Shown: positions 36,394 through 46,760, numbered from the stretch's first letter. The stretch is 64,000 nucleotides of DNA from Patiria pectinifera (GCA_029964075.1 CM057150.1:3263717-3327716); one strand, 5' to 3'. Numbers and translations: made by a program. The notes: generated by a model not told the origin, from the sequence alone.

Positions 36394-37176
36394 AAGAAAA
36401 AAGAAAAACAGGTGGGACGGCATATTATCACCGGTATAAATCAAAACATTAAGTGAACTAGAAACAAAAACCACATGTACACAAACCAGTCCCTGCGTCG
36501 CCTAAACACCGGATGAGTTTTTTTGAAACTCCCGCTCTCCGGTTATCACCAATCTAATGGGCCCGCTGGCGAGGTATGTGTTGACAAGTTATAACCCACC
36601 CATCACCGCAACCCGGCAGTGGAACTGATCTTACTCCCTATATGCGTATTGAATTTCCAAAAAAAGGAAAAAAACCTTAACAAATACGCTCTAGGCAGTT
36701 TAGTCGTATAACTACACAGGTATCCATACCAGTGATTGTAAGTCTTAAATAAACGAAAATCTTCCCTAGCTGGTTGCAAACACAATGTTTTCAAAAAAAG
36801 ATTCATCAGCTCACAGAGCCCCTCTTACTCCAATGTTCTACATCCCATAAAAAGAAAAGAATGAGGAACGGCCCTGCTGATGCTGATAGCAAATCCCATC
36901 CCCCTCCCATGTTTTGAACCCTAATTCACGGCAGCAACTTTCTTGGAATGACCTTGGAACTTTCCAACAAGTTTTTAATATCAACAGATTTTTCCCTGAA
37001 TTTTGCTTGCACAAAACCGGTTCTTCCTTGCTATTTTCCTAGCCAGAACACCACTTCTTTTTAAGAAAACACAAGTCTGATAAAAACTGAAATGCATGGT
37101 GGCGGCCAAACTCCATTCCATTTAACTTAAAATGTAGTGGCGACATGTATGATTACGCCCCTTCCTACTAAACACA
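36394..37176 (+). repeat. PLE pseudo-LTR, first direct copy (5'-partial unit)
   Basis: About 783 bp matching 41085-41863 and 45763-46542. It contains 'gatgagtttttttgaaactc', a perfect short hairpin, and ends 'ctactaaacaca'. It is fused to the inverted copy at its left end and continues directly into the first full unit. Confidence 0.85.
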
Positions 37177-37446
37177 TTGATATCCCCTCCCCCGACCACC
37201 CGGTCGGCGGTCGAAGGGGCGTGCATTTGTATCTTTGGAATCGAACCTAGACTCCAAATGATCCATGTCAGCGGACAAAAACACTACGTTATTAAGTCAC
37301 ATGTGGAGTAGGAGACCAATCAAATTACCATACGGCTGCGCATCCCGTGCATGACTATCAACAAATCGGGCTTAATCTCCTGCCTATCGCACTTTGTATA
37401 CAAAACCTCAAATTAAGTCAGGGTTTGAGACATACAACAAGAATGG

Positions 37447-37454
37447 TATAAAAG
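37447..37454 (+). promoter_or_regulatory. TATA box of PLE unit 1
   Basis: TATAAAAG lies 60 bases upstream of the preferred ORF1 start (ATG at 37507). Transcription starting about 30 bases downstream would exclude the earlier in-frame ATG at 37462. The element sits inside the repeated unit, as expected for an internal or LTR-type promoter. Confidence 0.55.
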
Positions 37455-37506
37455 CGATAGTTTGAGACTCACAGCCTCATATCTCCAGACTAGCTCCAAA
37501 GATAAG

Positions 37507-38154
37507 ATGGACAATCTACTAGATCTCGTCTGCCCTCCCACCCCCGGCTCAAGAAACGATGAGGCCAATCAAGATCTGCTCATGTTCGTCGACACCGACG
37601 ACGATGAAATACCGTGTGGACAACGCCAGCCGCCCCCTCCGCCTCCGCCTCCATCCCGTCCGAGAAGGCCAGAGAGACAAGAAAGAGACGGGCACATCAG
37701 GCTCACTCCGGACGCTCTTTGGGTTGTACAGCGTGCCAAAGTCGAAGTAGTCCGCCTGGCCGGCCTGAGAAATCGGGTTCGGAAACAGGCAACTAAACTA
37801 GAAGAATCCCTCACGCGCGGCGAGACTCCGGACTGGCTTAGAGTCAACAAAAATATACCGACCCTTCCACTTGGCATCTCCTGCCCTCCCGAGATGATTG
37901 TCTCGTGGAAAACAAAATTGGCGGAGTGCTCGGTGGAATTGGGCAACCTGACTTTGAGTGCATATCGTTCGAAGCTCGCCGCGTTGGAGGACCAACTAGC
38001 AGCAGTAAAAACAGCGGGTTTGAGCCTGATCGATGCCAAGATCCAAGACCGTACGGAGCGGCGGCGAGCACACCGAGTCTTCCACATCATCGCTGAGTCC
38101 GCGGAGCAGAAGGAGGGCCTGTTTCCAGCCTCACGGGGTGGGCGACGCAGATAG
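37507..38154 (+). CDS. PLE ORF1 protein, unit 1
   Basis: 215 residues from the ATG at 37507 (A at -3, G at +4); an upstream in-frame ATG at 37462 lies only 8 bases after the TATA box and is unlikely to be used. There is an acidic stretch (DTDDDE, about 29-34), a run of eight prolines (42-49), a basic stretch, then a long charged, helix-forming region likely to be a coiled coil, and a basic tail (GGRRR). No cysteine knuckle, RRM, nuclease or other known domain is recognised. The copy in unit 2 (42194-42841) is identical in protein sequence, which argues that it is intact. By position it may be a nucleic-acid-binding or assembly protein, but this is inference. Confidence 0.7.
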   Translation: MDNLLDLVCPPTPGSRNDEANQDLLMFVDTDDDEIPCGQRQPPPPPPPPSRPRRPERQERDGHIRLTPDALWVVQRAKVEVVRLAGLRNRVRKQATKLEESLTRGETPDWLRVNKNIPTLPLGISCPPEMIVSWKTKLAECSVELGNLTLSAYRSKLAALEDQLAAVKTAGLSLIDAKIQDRTERRRAHRVFHIIAESAEQKEGLFPASRGGRRR

Positions 38155-38879
38155 TTCATCTATCCAACTTACAAACCAAACGGCTCTTTTCAGAGCCACC
38201 AAAACTTCACAAAAGAGATTAGAGCTTTCATGTCTGATTTTTTTAAAAAAACTCCTTGTTCTCTCCCTTTTACTTTTCTTCTACTTCTTCTCCTACTCTG
38301 TTACTATCACTTCTCCTTCCCCCTTGCAATCTACAAAAAAATATTGAAAAGCCTATTCTCCTTTGTTTGAAGAGTCTAAACAAGTACGATAGAACAATCC
38401 ACTTATCTACTTGCGAGCATTCTTTTGTCACTCATTTCGTTTAATTCCTCTCATAAAATAAGCAATGCGAGTCTGGACTAGCCCCTTTCCACAGTACAAT
38501 AATAAATAAAGATGACGGGCTGCTCCTCACTCCATCCATGTATTAAAACATAATGTCAGAAATCTAAATCTACACGCAATGATGGTAATTGAATTAAAGC
38601 CAAAACAACTTCTCGTTTCCCTCCCCACCTTATGTCAACCTTCTTATCACCCCCCCCCCCCGCGCCCGCCCGGCTGTTTCTTTTGCGCTTGATTTCACAC
38701 GTCTTGCAGTGACTTTGCACCCCGTCTTGCACATGCGCTGTACCCCTTACCTCGTCCCAGCTCCCACATATAGGTTGCTGGCATGCCACTAAAACCAAAA
38801 CCACAATTTCCACGCTCTCTTGCAGACCTCATTCAGTCAATACTTATTGAACACAAGTTTACATTGAGTCTGCTTGAGC

Positions 38880-40877
38880 ATGGCGAGGAGACTTAATAAA
38901 AGCCAAAAAAATAACAAAGCGAATGCAGCCAAGAATAGATCTGTCCAATCTCGCCAAATAAGCAAAAAGCACAAGAAATGGGCGAAGACGATCTCTCTTG
39001 AGCTAAAAGCTAAACAAAGTATGCCCTATGTTAAGAATCTCTCGGACTCTCAGCTCTCTAACATTGAACTGATTGCTCTAGGCAGGGTTTGAATTTTATA
39101 CCCACCCTAGAAAACCAAAAAGGTCCACCATCCTTCGCCATTCCCAATCATTTTTCAGAAAAATGAGATTACGTCTAAAAATGGCAGGGAGAGTGAGACC
39201 TCCAAATTCGCATCCTTTCAAATTGCCCTCCACTTGGAATCCCCAACCTACCTTCAACCTTAATCTAGAATCATACATTGAGGGTACTTTGGAGGAATTA
39301 TCCAAGTTGGAAATAAAAAATGTAAAATCTAACATATCAAAAGCGGAACGCATCGCTCTGACCGGCCTTAAGCAAAGACGAGACATAGTCATTAAACCAT
39401 TCGATAAAGGCCGCGGTGTATGTGTTTTAAACAGACAAGACTATATACATGAGGGGCTACGACAATTGTCAGGCCCACATTATGAAGAGATTGATAGGGA
39501 TCTGACTGGGGAAACCGCGCAACAGGTCGCTCAAGCCATACGCAGACTTCACATTGATGGAGTAATATTCAAAAAAACATTTGAGTTTCTCAACCATGAC
39601 AACCACGACATCAAAACTCCTTGCCTCTACCTTTTACCGAAAGTTCACAAAGAAGCACCCAAAGAAACGCGGTTTGTGGGGAGGCCTATTAATAGTGGTT
39701 GCGGAGGTCCGACTCAATCAATTTCAAAATACATAGACTATTTTCTGCTTCCGATTGTCAAACAACAAAGCACATATACACGCGATTCCGGGCATGTGCT
39801 TGAAAAACTAAACAACGTGACATTGAAGCAGGATAGCCTATTGATCACATTGGATATTGTGTCCATGTATACGAATTGCCCACAAGATGAGGCAATTGAA
39901 TCAGTCTGCGATGCACTTGAAGTTGCCGATAACAGTCTGTACGCAATACCCAAACCTACAAGAGAACACGCTCGCTGTCTCCTGGAACTTATCATGCATC
40001 GAAACATATTTGAATTCAATGGAAAGTTCTTCAGACAGAAAATTGGCGTGGCTATGGGAAGCGAATGCAGTCCAGAAATATGCGATACAACCCTGTTCAA
40101 ATATGAAAAAGAAATTATTCTCCCACACAATCCTTCAATTGTGAGTTACATGAGATACAGGGACGACGTCTTAATAATATTTAACGGTAACGAAGACCAA
40201 GCCGGTGACCTTGTCCAAACTCTAAACCAAATTCATCCCACGCTCAAGTTCACGTCAGAGATTTCAAACAGTCAAGTCACCTTCCTCGACCTCGTCATCT
40301 ACAAAGGCGAACGGTTCAAAAAAGAAGGGAAATTGGATACTCGAGTAGCAACCAAAAAAACTGATACCTTTCAGTATCTTGCTCGAGATTCAGCCCACCC
40401 TGAGTCAGTTTTTGGCGGTTTGATTAAGGGAGAATTAATGAGATATGACCGTATATGCACACACTCAAAAGAATTTGAGGAGAAGGTTGAATTCTTCAAA
40501 GACAAACTACAAAAACGCGGATACAACCAAGAAGATTTAGCCCTTCTTCCCCAAAAAGGCGAAGCTCGCGTGAACCCTAAAAAGCGTGCAAAAACCAAAA
40601 AGAATATCCCGCTGGTCTTTGTTTTACCCTACCACCCACAAATTAAACACCCAGCTCTTAAGCAGGCCCTTCTGAAACACTGGAATCTGATCAGCGATAA
40701 TGATTTTCTCAGTGCACTCTTTGCGACCCAACCCATCCTGGCATACAAACGACAAAAAACATAAAAGATGGCCTGGTCCGATCAAGGATTAACCCATCTC
40801 CACCATCCAACCAAGAAAAAAACTTGGATGAGGAGAACGTTCAAATCCTTTTGGAACTTCTTGAAGAACAGAACTAA
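38880..40877 (+). pseudogene. PLE ORF2 reverse transcriptase, unit 1, frameshifted
   Basis: The ATG at 38880 has a good context (A at -3, G at +4). Single missing bases at about 39087 and 39110 break the N-terminal part, and a missing A near 40757 alters the last 37 codons or so. Between them an uninterrupted frame of over 530 codons (from before 39163 to 40764) carries DKGRG at about residue 176, LDIVSMYTN (RT motif A) near 325, VAMGSECSP (motif B) near 390 and RYRDD (motif C) near 425, followed by FLDLVIY and a thumb-like region. The conserved 'LVRSRI' linker that normally leads to the GIY-YIG nuclease is followed within about 25 residues by the stop. The PLE family assignment rests on these blocks. 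Confidence 0.85.
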
Positions 40878-41023
40878 CATAATGGTCATTTAGGCATGGA
40901 TTTCAAAATAAAAATTAAAAATAAGGAATCCACTTAGTCTGATCATTACAAAAAAAGCTAACGCGTAAAATATTCTTTACCATCATTAGCAATAAAGTAA
41001 ATACATACAAAAGAATTAAACAT

Positions 41024-41070
41024 AGGGTGACTGATGAAGTGCGTAAAAGGGCACAGAAAATATGCACTGT
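41024..41070 (+). ncRNA. Hammerhead-ribozyme-like motif, unit 1
   Basis: CTGATGA (41031-41037) is followed by a GTGC...GCAC hairpin (41039-41042 with 41051-41054), then GAAA (41056-41059), then ATA and TGCAC (41063-41067) able to pair, with a bulge, with GTGA (41027-41030) before the core. This is the order of a minimal type I hammerhead with very short stem III, a motif known in PLE pLTRs. Departures: an A-A mismatch at the base of stem II and a bulge in stem I. The position, just upstream of the pLTR breakpoint, fits. Activity is untested. Confidence 0.4.
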
Positions 41071-41084
41071 TTCCCCGACACACA

Positions 41085-41863
41085 AAAAGAAAAACAGGTG
41101 GGACGGCATATTATCACCGGTATAAATCAAAACATTAAGTGAACTAGAAACAAAAACCACATGTACACAAACCAGTCCCTGCGTCGCCTAAACACCGGAT
41201 GAGTTTTTTTGAAACTCCCGCTCTCCGGTTATCACCAATCTAATGGGCCCGCTGGCGAGGTATGTGTTGACAAGTTATAACCCACCCATCACCGCAACCC
41301 GGCAGTGGAACTGATCTTACTCCCTATATGCGTATTGAATTTCCAAAAAAGGGAAAAAAAACCTTAACAAATACGCTCTAGGCAGTTTAGTCGTATAACT
41401 ACACAGGTATCCATACCAGTGATTGTAAGTCTTAAATAAACGAAAATCTTCCCTAGCTGGTTGCAAACACAATGTTTTCAAAAAAAGATTCATCAGCTCA
41501 CAGAGCCCCTCTTACTCCAATGTTCTACATCCCATAAAAAGAAAAGAATGAGGAACGGCCCTGCTGATGCTGATAGCAAATCCCATCCCCCTCCCATGTT
41601 TTGAACCCTAATTCACGGCAGCAACTTTCTTGGAATGACCTTGGAACTTTCCAACAAGTTTTTAATATCAACAGATTTTTCCCTGAATTTTGCTTGCACA
41701 AAACCGGTTCTTCCTTGCTATTTTCCTAGCCAGAACACCACTTCTTTTTAAGAAAACACAAGTCTGATAAAAACTGAAATGCATGGTGGCGGCCAAACTC
41801 CATTCCATTTAACTTAAAATGTAGTGGCGACATGTATGATTACGCCCCTTCCTACTAAACACA
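41085..41863 (+). repeat. PLE pseudo-LTR, second direct copy
   Basis: It forms the junction between the two full units and ends 'ctactaaacaca' at 41863. It matches 36394-37176 with a few homopolymer-length differences. Confidence 0.85.
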
Positions 41864-42133
41864 TTGATATCCCCTCCCCCGACCACCCGGTCGGCGGTCG
41901 AAGGGGCGTGCATTTGTATCTTTGGAATCGAACCTAGACTCCAAATGATCCATGTCAGCGGACAAAAACACTACGTTATTAAGTCACATGTGGAGTAGGA
42001 GACCAATCAAATTACCATACGGCTGCGCATCCCGTGCATGACTATCAACAAATCGGGCTTAATCTCCTGCCTATCGCACTTTGTATACAAAACCTCAAAT
42101 TAAGTCAGGGTTTGAGACATACAACAAGAATGG

Positions 42134-42141
42134 TATAAAAG
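42134..42141 (+). promoter_or_regulatory. TATA box of PLE unit 2
   Basis: TATAAAAG, exactly 4687 bases downstream of the unit 1 box and 60 bases before the ORF1 ATG at 42194. Confidence 0.55.
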
Positions 42142-42193
42142 CGATAGTTTGAGACTCACAGCCTCATATCTCCAGACTAGCTCCAAAGATAAG

Positions 42194-42841
42194 ATGGACA
42201 ATCTACTAGATCTCGTCTGCCCTCCCACCCCCGGCTCAAGAAACGATGAGGCCAATCAAGATCTGCTCATGTTCGTCGACACCGACGACGATGAAATACC
42301 GTGTGGACAACGCCAGCCGCCCCCTCCGCCTCCGCCTCCATCCCGTCCGAGAAGGCCAGAGAGACAAGAAAGAGACGGGCACATCAGGCTCACTCCGGAC
42401 GCTCTTTGGGTTGTACAGCGTGCCAAAGTCGAAGTAGTCCGCCTGGCCGGCCTGAGAAATCGGGTTCGGAAACAGGCAACTAAACTAGAAGAATCCCTCA
42501 CGCGCGGCGAGACTCCGGACTGGCTTAGAGTCAACAAAAATATACCGACCCTTCCACTTGGCATCTCCTGCCCTCCCGAGATGATTGTCTCGTGGAAAAC
42601 AAAATTGGCGGAGTGCTCGGTGGAATTGGGCAACCTGACTTTGAGTGCATATCGTTCGAAGCTCGCCGCGTTGGAGGACCAACTAGCAGCAGTAAAAACA
42701 GCGGGTTTGAGCCTGATCGATGCCAAGATCCAAGACCGTACGGAGCGGCGGCGAGCACACCGAGTCTTCCACATCATCGCTGAGTCCGCGGAGCAGAAGG
42801 AGGGCCTGTTTCCAGCCTCACGGGGTGGGCGACGCAGATAG
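42194..42841 (+). CDS. PLE ORF1 protein, unit 2
   Basis: Translation identical to 37507-38154: 215 residues with acidic stretch, eight-proline run, charged helical region and basic tail. The lack of any change between the copies, in contrast to ORF2, shows that the units are very recent duplicates and that ORF1 is a real conserved reading frame within the element. The preferred ATG has A at -3 and G at +4. No catalytic motif is seen. Confidence 0.7.
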   Translation: MDNLLDLVCPPTPGSRNDEANQDLLMFVDTDDDEIPCGQRQPPPPPPPPSRPRRPERQERDGHIRLTPDALWVVQRAKVEVVRLAGLRNRVRKQATKLEESLTRGETPDWLRVNKNIPTLPLGISCPPEMIVSWKTKLAECSVELGNLTLSAYRSKLAALEDQLAAVKTAGLSLIDAKIQDRTERRRAHRVFHIIAESAEQKEGLFPASRGGRRR

Positions 42842-43558
42842 TTCATCTATCCAACTTACAAACCAAACGGCTCTTTTCAGAGCCACCAAAACTTCACAAA
42901 AGAGATTAGAGCTTTCATGTCTGATTTTTAAAAAACTCCTTGTTCTATCCCTTTTACTTTTCTTCTACTTCTTCTCCTACTCTGTTACTATCACTTCTCC
43001 TTCCCCCTTGCAATCTACAAAAATATTGAAAAGCCTATTCTCCTTTGTTTGAAGAGTCTAAACAAGTACGATAGAACAATCCACTTATCTACTTGCGAGC
43101 ATTCTTTTGTCACTCATTTCGTTTAATTCCTCTCATAAAATAAGCAATGCGAGTCTGGACTAGCCCCTTTCCACAGTACAATAATAAATAAAGATGACGG
43201 GCTGCTCCTCACTCCATCCATGTATTAAAACATAATGTCAGAAATCTAAATCTACACGCAATGATGGTAATTGAATTAAAGCCAAAACAACTTCTCGTTT
43301 CCCTCCCCACCTTATGTCAACCTTCTTATCACCCCCCCCCCCGCCCGCCCGGCTGTTTCTTTTGCGCTTGATTTCACACGTCTTGCAGTGACTTTGCACC
43401 CCGTCTTGCACATGCGCTGTACCCCTTACCTCGTCCCAGCTCCCACATATAGGTTGCTGGCATGCCACTAAAACCAAAACCACAATTTCCACGCTCTCTT
43501 GCAGACCTCATTCAGTCAATACTTATTGAACACAAGTTTACATTGAGTCTGCTTGAGC

Positions 43559-45554
43559 ATGGCGAGGAGACTTAATAAAAGCCAAAAAAATAACAAAACG
43601 AATGCAGCCAAGAATAGATCTGTCCAATCTCGCCAAATAAGCAAAAAGCACAAGAAATGGGCGAAGACGATCTCTCTTGAGCTAAAAGCTAAACAAAGTA
43701 TGCCCTATGTTAAGAATCTCTCGGACTCTCAGCTCTCTAACATTGAACTGATTGCTCTAGGCAGGGGTTTGAATTTTATACCCACCCCTAGAAAACCAAA
43801 AAGGTCCACCATCCTTCGCCATTCCCAATCATTTTTCAGAAAAATGAGATTACGTCTAAAAATGGCAGGGAGAGTGAGACCTCCAAATTCGCATCCTTTC
43901 AAATTGCCCTCCACTTGGAATCCCCAACCTACCTTCAACCTTAATCTAGAATCATACATTGAGGGTACTTTGGAGGAATTATCCAAGTTGGAAATAAAAA
44001 ATGTAAAATCTAACATATCAAAAGAGGAACGCATCGCACTGACCGGCTTTAAGGAAAGGCTAGATATAGTCATTAATTCATTCAAAAAAGGCCGCGGTGT
44101 ATGTGTTTTAAACAGAGAAGAATATTTACATGAGGGCTACGACAATTGTCAGGCCCACATTATGAAGAGATTGATAGGGATCTGACTGGGAAACCGCGCA
44201 ACAGGTCGCTCAAGCCATACGCAGACTTCACATTGATGGAGTAATATTCAAAAAACATTTGAGTTTCTCAACCATGACAACCACGACATCAAAACTCCTT
44301 GCCTCTACCTTTTACCGAAAGTTCACAAAGAAGCACCCAAAGAAACGCGGTTTGTGGGAGGCATATTAATAGTGGTTGCGGAGGTCCGACTCAATCAATT
44401 TCAAAATACATAGACTATTTTCTGCTTCCGATTGTCAAACAACAAAGCACATATACACGCGATTCCGGGCATGTGCTTGAAAAACTAAACAACGTGACAT
44501 TGAAGCAGGATAGCCTATTGATCACATTGGATATTGTGTCCATGTATACGAATTGCCCACAAGATGAGGCAATTGAATCAGTCTGCGATGCACTTGAAGT
44601 TGCCGATAACAGTCTGTACGCAATACCCAAACCTACAAGAGAACACGCTCGCTGTCTCCTGGAACTTATCATGCATCGAAACATATTTGAATTCAATGGA
44701 AAGTTCTTCAGACAGAAAATTGGCGTGGCTATGGGAAGCGAATGCAGTCCAGAAATATGCGATACAACCCTGTTCAAATATGAAAAAGAAATTATTCTCC
44801 CACACAATCCTTCAATTGTGAGTTACATGAGATACAGGGACGACGTCTTAATAATATTTAACGGTAACGAAGACCAAGCCGGTGACCTTGTCCAAACTCT
44901 AAACCAAATTCATCCCACGCTCAAGTTCACGTCAGAGATTTCAAACAGTCAAGTCACCTTCCTCGACCTCGTCATCTACAAAGGCGAACGGTTCAAAAAA
45001 GAAGGGAAATTGGATACTCGAGTAGCAACCAAAAAAACTGATACCTTTCAGTATCTTGCTCGAGATTCAGCCCACCCTGAGTCAGTTTTTGGCGGTTTGA
45101 TTAAGGGAGAATTAATGAGATATGACCGTATATGCACACACTCAAAAGAATTTGAGGAGAAGGTTGAATTCTTCAAAGACAAACTACAAAAACGCGGATA
45201 CAACCAAGAAGATTTAGCCCTTCTTCCCCAAAAAGGCGAAGCTCGCGTGAACCCTAAAAGCGTGCAAAAACCGAAAAGAATATCCCGCTGGTCTTTGTTT
45301 TACCCTACCACCCACAAATTAAACACCCAGCTCTTAAGCAGGCCCTTCTGAAACACTGGAATCTGATCAGCGATAATGATTTTCTCAGTGCACTCTTTGC
45401 GACCCAACCCATCCTGGCATACAAACGACAAAAAAACATAAAAGATGGCCTGGTCCGATCAAGGATTAACCCATCTCCACCATCCAACCAAGAAAAAGTC
45501 TTGGATGAGGAGAACGTTCAAATCCTTTTGGAACTTCTTGAAGAACAGAACTAA
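43559..45554 (+). pseudogene. PLE ORF2 reverse transcriptase, unit 2, multiply frameshifted
   Basis: The ATG at 43559 reads cleanly through the N-terminal region that is broken in unit 1. Near 44030-44360 there is a cluster of substitutions plus at least four single-base losses (around 44136, 44189, 44255 and 44358). After this the correct frame resumes and carries motif A, VAMGSECSP, RYRDD and FLDLVIY. A further lost A near 45258 disrupts the C-terminal part before the TAA at 45552-45554. No copy is fully open. The three copies break at different places, so an intact 666-residue ancestor is clear. Confidence 0.85.
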
Positions 45555-45700
45555 CATAATGGTCATTTAGGCATGGATTTCAAAATAAAAATTAAAAATA
45601 AGGAATCCACTTAGTCTGATCATTACAAAAAAAGCTAACGCGTAAAATATTCTTTACCATCATTAGCAATAAAGTAAATACATACAAAAGAATTAAACAT

Positions 45701-45747
45701 AGGGTGACTGATGAAGTGCGTAAAAAGGGCACAGAAAATATGCACTG
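45701..45747 (+). ncRNA. Hammerhead-ribozyme-like motif, unit 2
   Basis: Same arrangement as at 41024-41070, with one extra A in the stem II loop. Core CTGATGA is at 45708-45714. Confidence 0.38.
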
Positions 45748-45762
45748 TTTCCCCCGACACAC

Positions 45763-46542
45763 AAAAAAGAAAAACAGGTGGGACGGCATATTATCACCGG
45801 TATAAATCAAAACATTAAGTGAACTAGAAACAAAAACCACATGTACACAAACCAGTCCCTGCGTCGCCTAAACACCGGATGAGTTTTTTTGAAACTCCCG
45901 CTCTCCGGTTATCACCAATCTAATGGGCCCGCTGGCGAGGTATGTGTTGACAAGTTATAACCCACCCATCACCGCAACCCGGCAGTGGAACTGATCTTAC
46001 TCCCTATATGCGTATTGAATTTCCAAAAAAAGGAAAAAAACCTTAACAAATACGCTCTAGGCAGTTTAGTCGTATAACTACACAGGTATCCATACCAGTG
46101 ATTGTAAGTCTTAAATAAACGAAAATCTTCCCTAGCTGGTTGCAAACACAATGTTTTCAAAAAAAGATTCATCAGCTCACAGAGCCCCTCTTACTCCAAT
46201 GTTCTACATCCCATAAAAAGAAAAGAATGAGGAACGGCCCTGCTGATGCTGATAGCAAATCCCATCCCCCTCCCATGTTTTGAACCCTAATTCACGGCAG
46301 CAACTTTCTTGGAATGACCTTGGAACTTTCCAACAAGTTTTTAATATCAACAGATTTTTCCCTGAATTTTGCTTGCACAAAACCGGTTCTTCCTTGCTAT
46401 TTTCCTAGCCAGAACACCACTTCTTTTTAAGAAAACACAAGTCTGATAAAAACTGAAATGCATGGTGGCGGCCAAACTCCATTCCATTTAACTTAAAATG
46501 TAGTGGCGACATGTATGATTACGCCCCTTCCTACTAAACACA
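45763..46542 (+). repeat. PLE pseudo-LTR, third direct copy (array end)
   Basis: Right terminal pLTR of the array, matching 36394-37176 and 41085-41863. Element homology stops at 46542. Confidence 0.85.
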
Positions 46543-46609
46543 AAAACATACTGCCGGCCATGGGACATGTACTTAAGACTTCGCCATTTTCCCTCCACCT
46601 TTCCCGGGA

Positions 46610-46760
46610 GGCAATGCGAATTCAATCCCGGTACATACTGTTATTTCGTTTTACCATTTTGGATTTCCTCAAAAACGAAAAACAGTAAACAAACCATTGA
46701 CCGTTTTGTCGTTTTACAGTTTTGTAAAACGGTCAAACGGTATTAAGTCACAAAAAACAA
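46610..46760. repeat. Dispersed repeat shared with 598-800
   Basis: It contains 'aatcccggta', 'ttatttcgtt', 'ttttggattt' and 'accattgaccgtttt' in the same order as the left-end copy. It lies 70 bases right of the PLE array. Confidence 0.5.

Larger units (their letters stand above)
37177..41863 (+). mobile_element. PLE full unit 1 (4687 bp)
   Basis: Order: 5' leader with a GC-rich hairpin (37184-37222, gaccacccggtc region), TATA box (37447), ORF1, a 725 bp spacer with pyrimidine and poly-C tracts, ORF2, the hammerhead-like motif and the pLTR. The adjoining unit 41864-46542 has the same order. The spacer contains the pyrimidine-rich splice acceptor 'cacgctctcttgcag' ending at 38825, so ORF2 could be expressed from a spliced RNA. 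Confidence 0.85.
33354..46542 (+). mobile_element. Penelope-like retroelement array, 13.2 kb
   Basis: From left to right: an inverted 5'-truncated copy (33354-36393), a partial pLTR (36394-37176), and two full direct units of 4687 bp (37177-41863) and 4679 bp (41864-46542). Both outer ends carry the same element 3' terminus (aacaca and its complement tgtgtt), so the array is bounded by inverted ends. Direct units joined through pseudo-LTRs with an inverted partial copy are characteristic of Penelope-like elements, and the reverse transcriptase supports this. The copies are nearly identical, indicating recent insertion. No target duplication could be identified in the flanks. The array lies upstream of SULT-E and right of the minus-strand remnant. 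Confidence 0.88.
41864..46542 (+). mobile_element. PLE full unit 2 (4679 bp)
   Basis: Same order of parts as unit 1. ORF1 is identical in protein sequence. ORF2 is more damaged than in the other copies. The unit ends at the 3' terminus 'ctactaaacaca', after which the sequence leaves the element (aaaacatact). Confidence 0.85.

Noticed and set aside
36510..36545. cggatgagtttttttgaaactc in the pLTR as a hammerhead
   Set aside because: It forms a simple hairpin, but the core has G in place of the conserved U and GAAA is used up in the stem.
37569..38159. 196-codon minus-strand ORF opposite PLE ORF1 (also 42256-42846)
   Set aside because: It is the antisense shadow of ORF1. Codon structure and the TATA box support the + strand.
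33340..46560. Target site duplication for the PLE array
   Set aside because: Left flank (atatattaa) and right flank (aaaacatact) share no convincing repeat.
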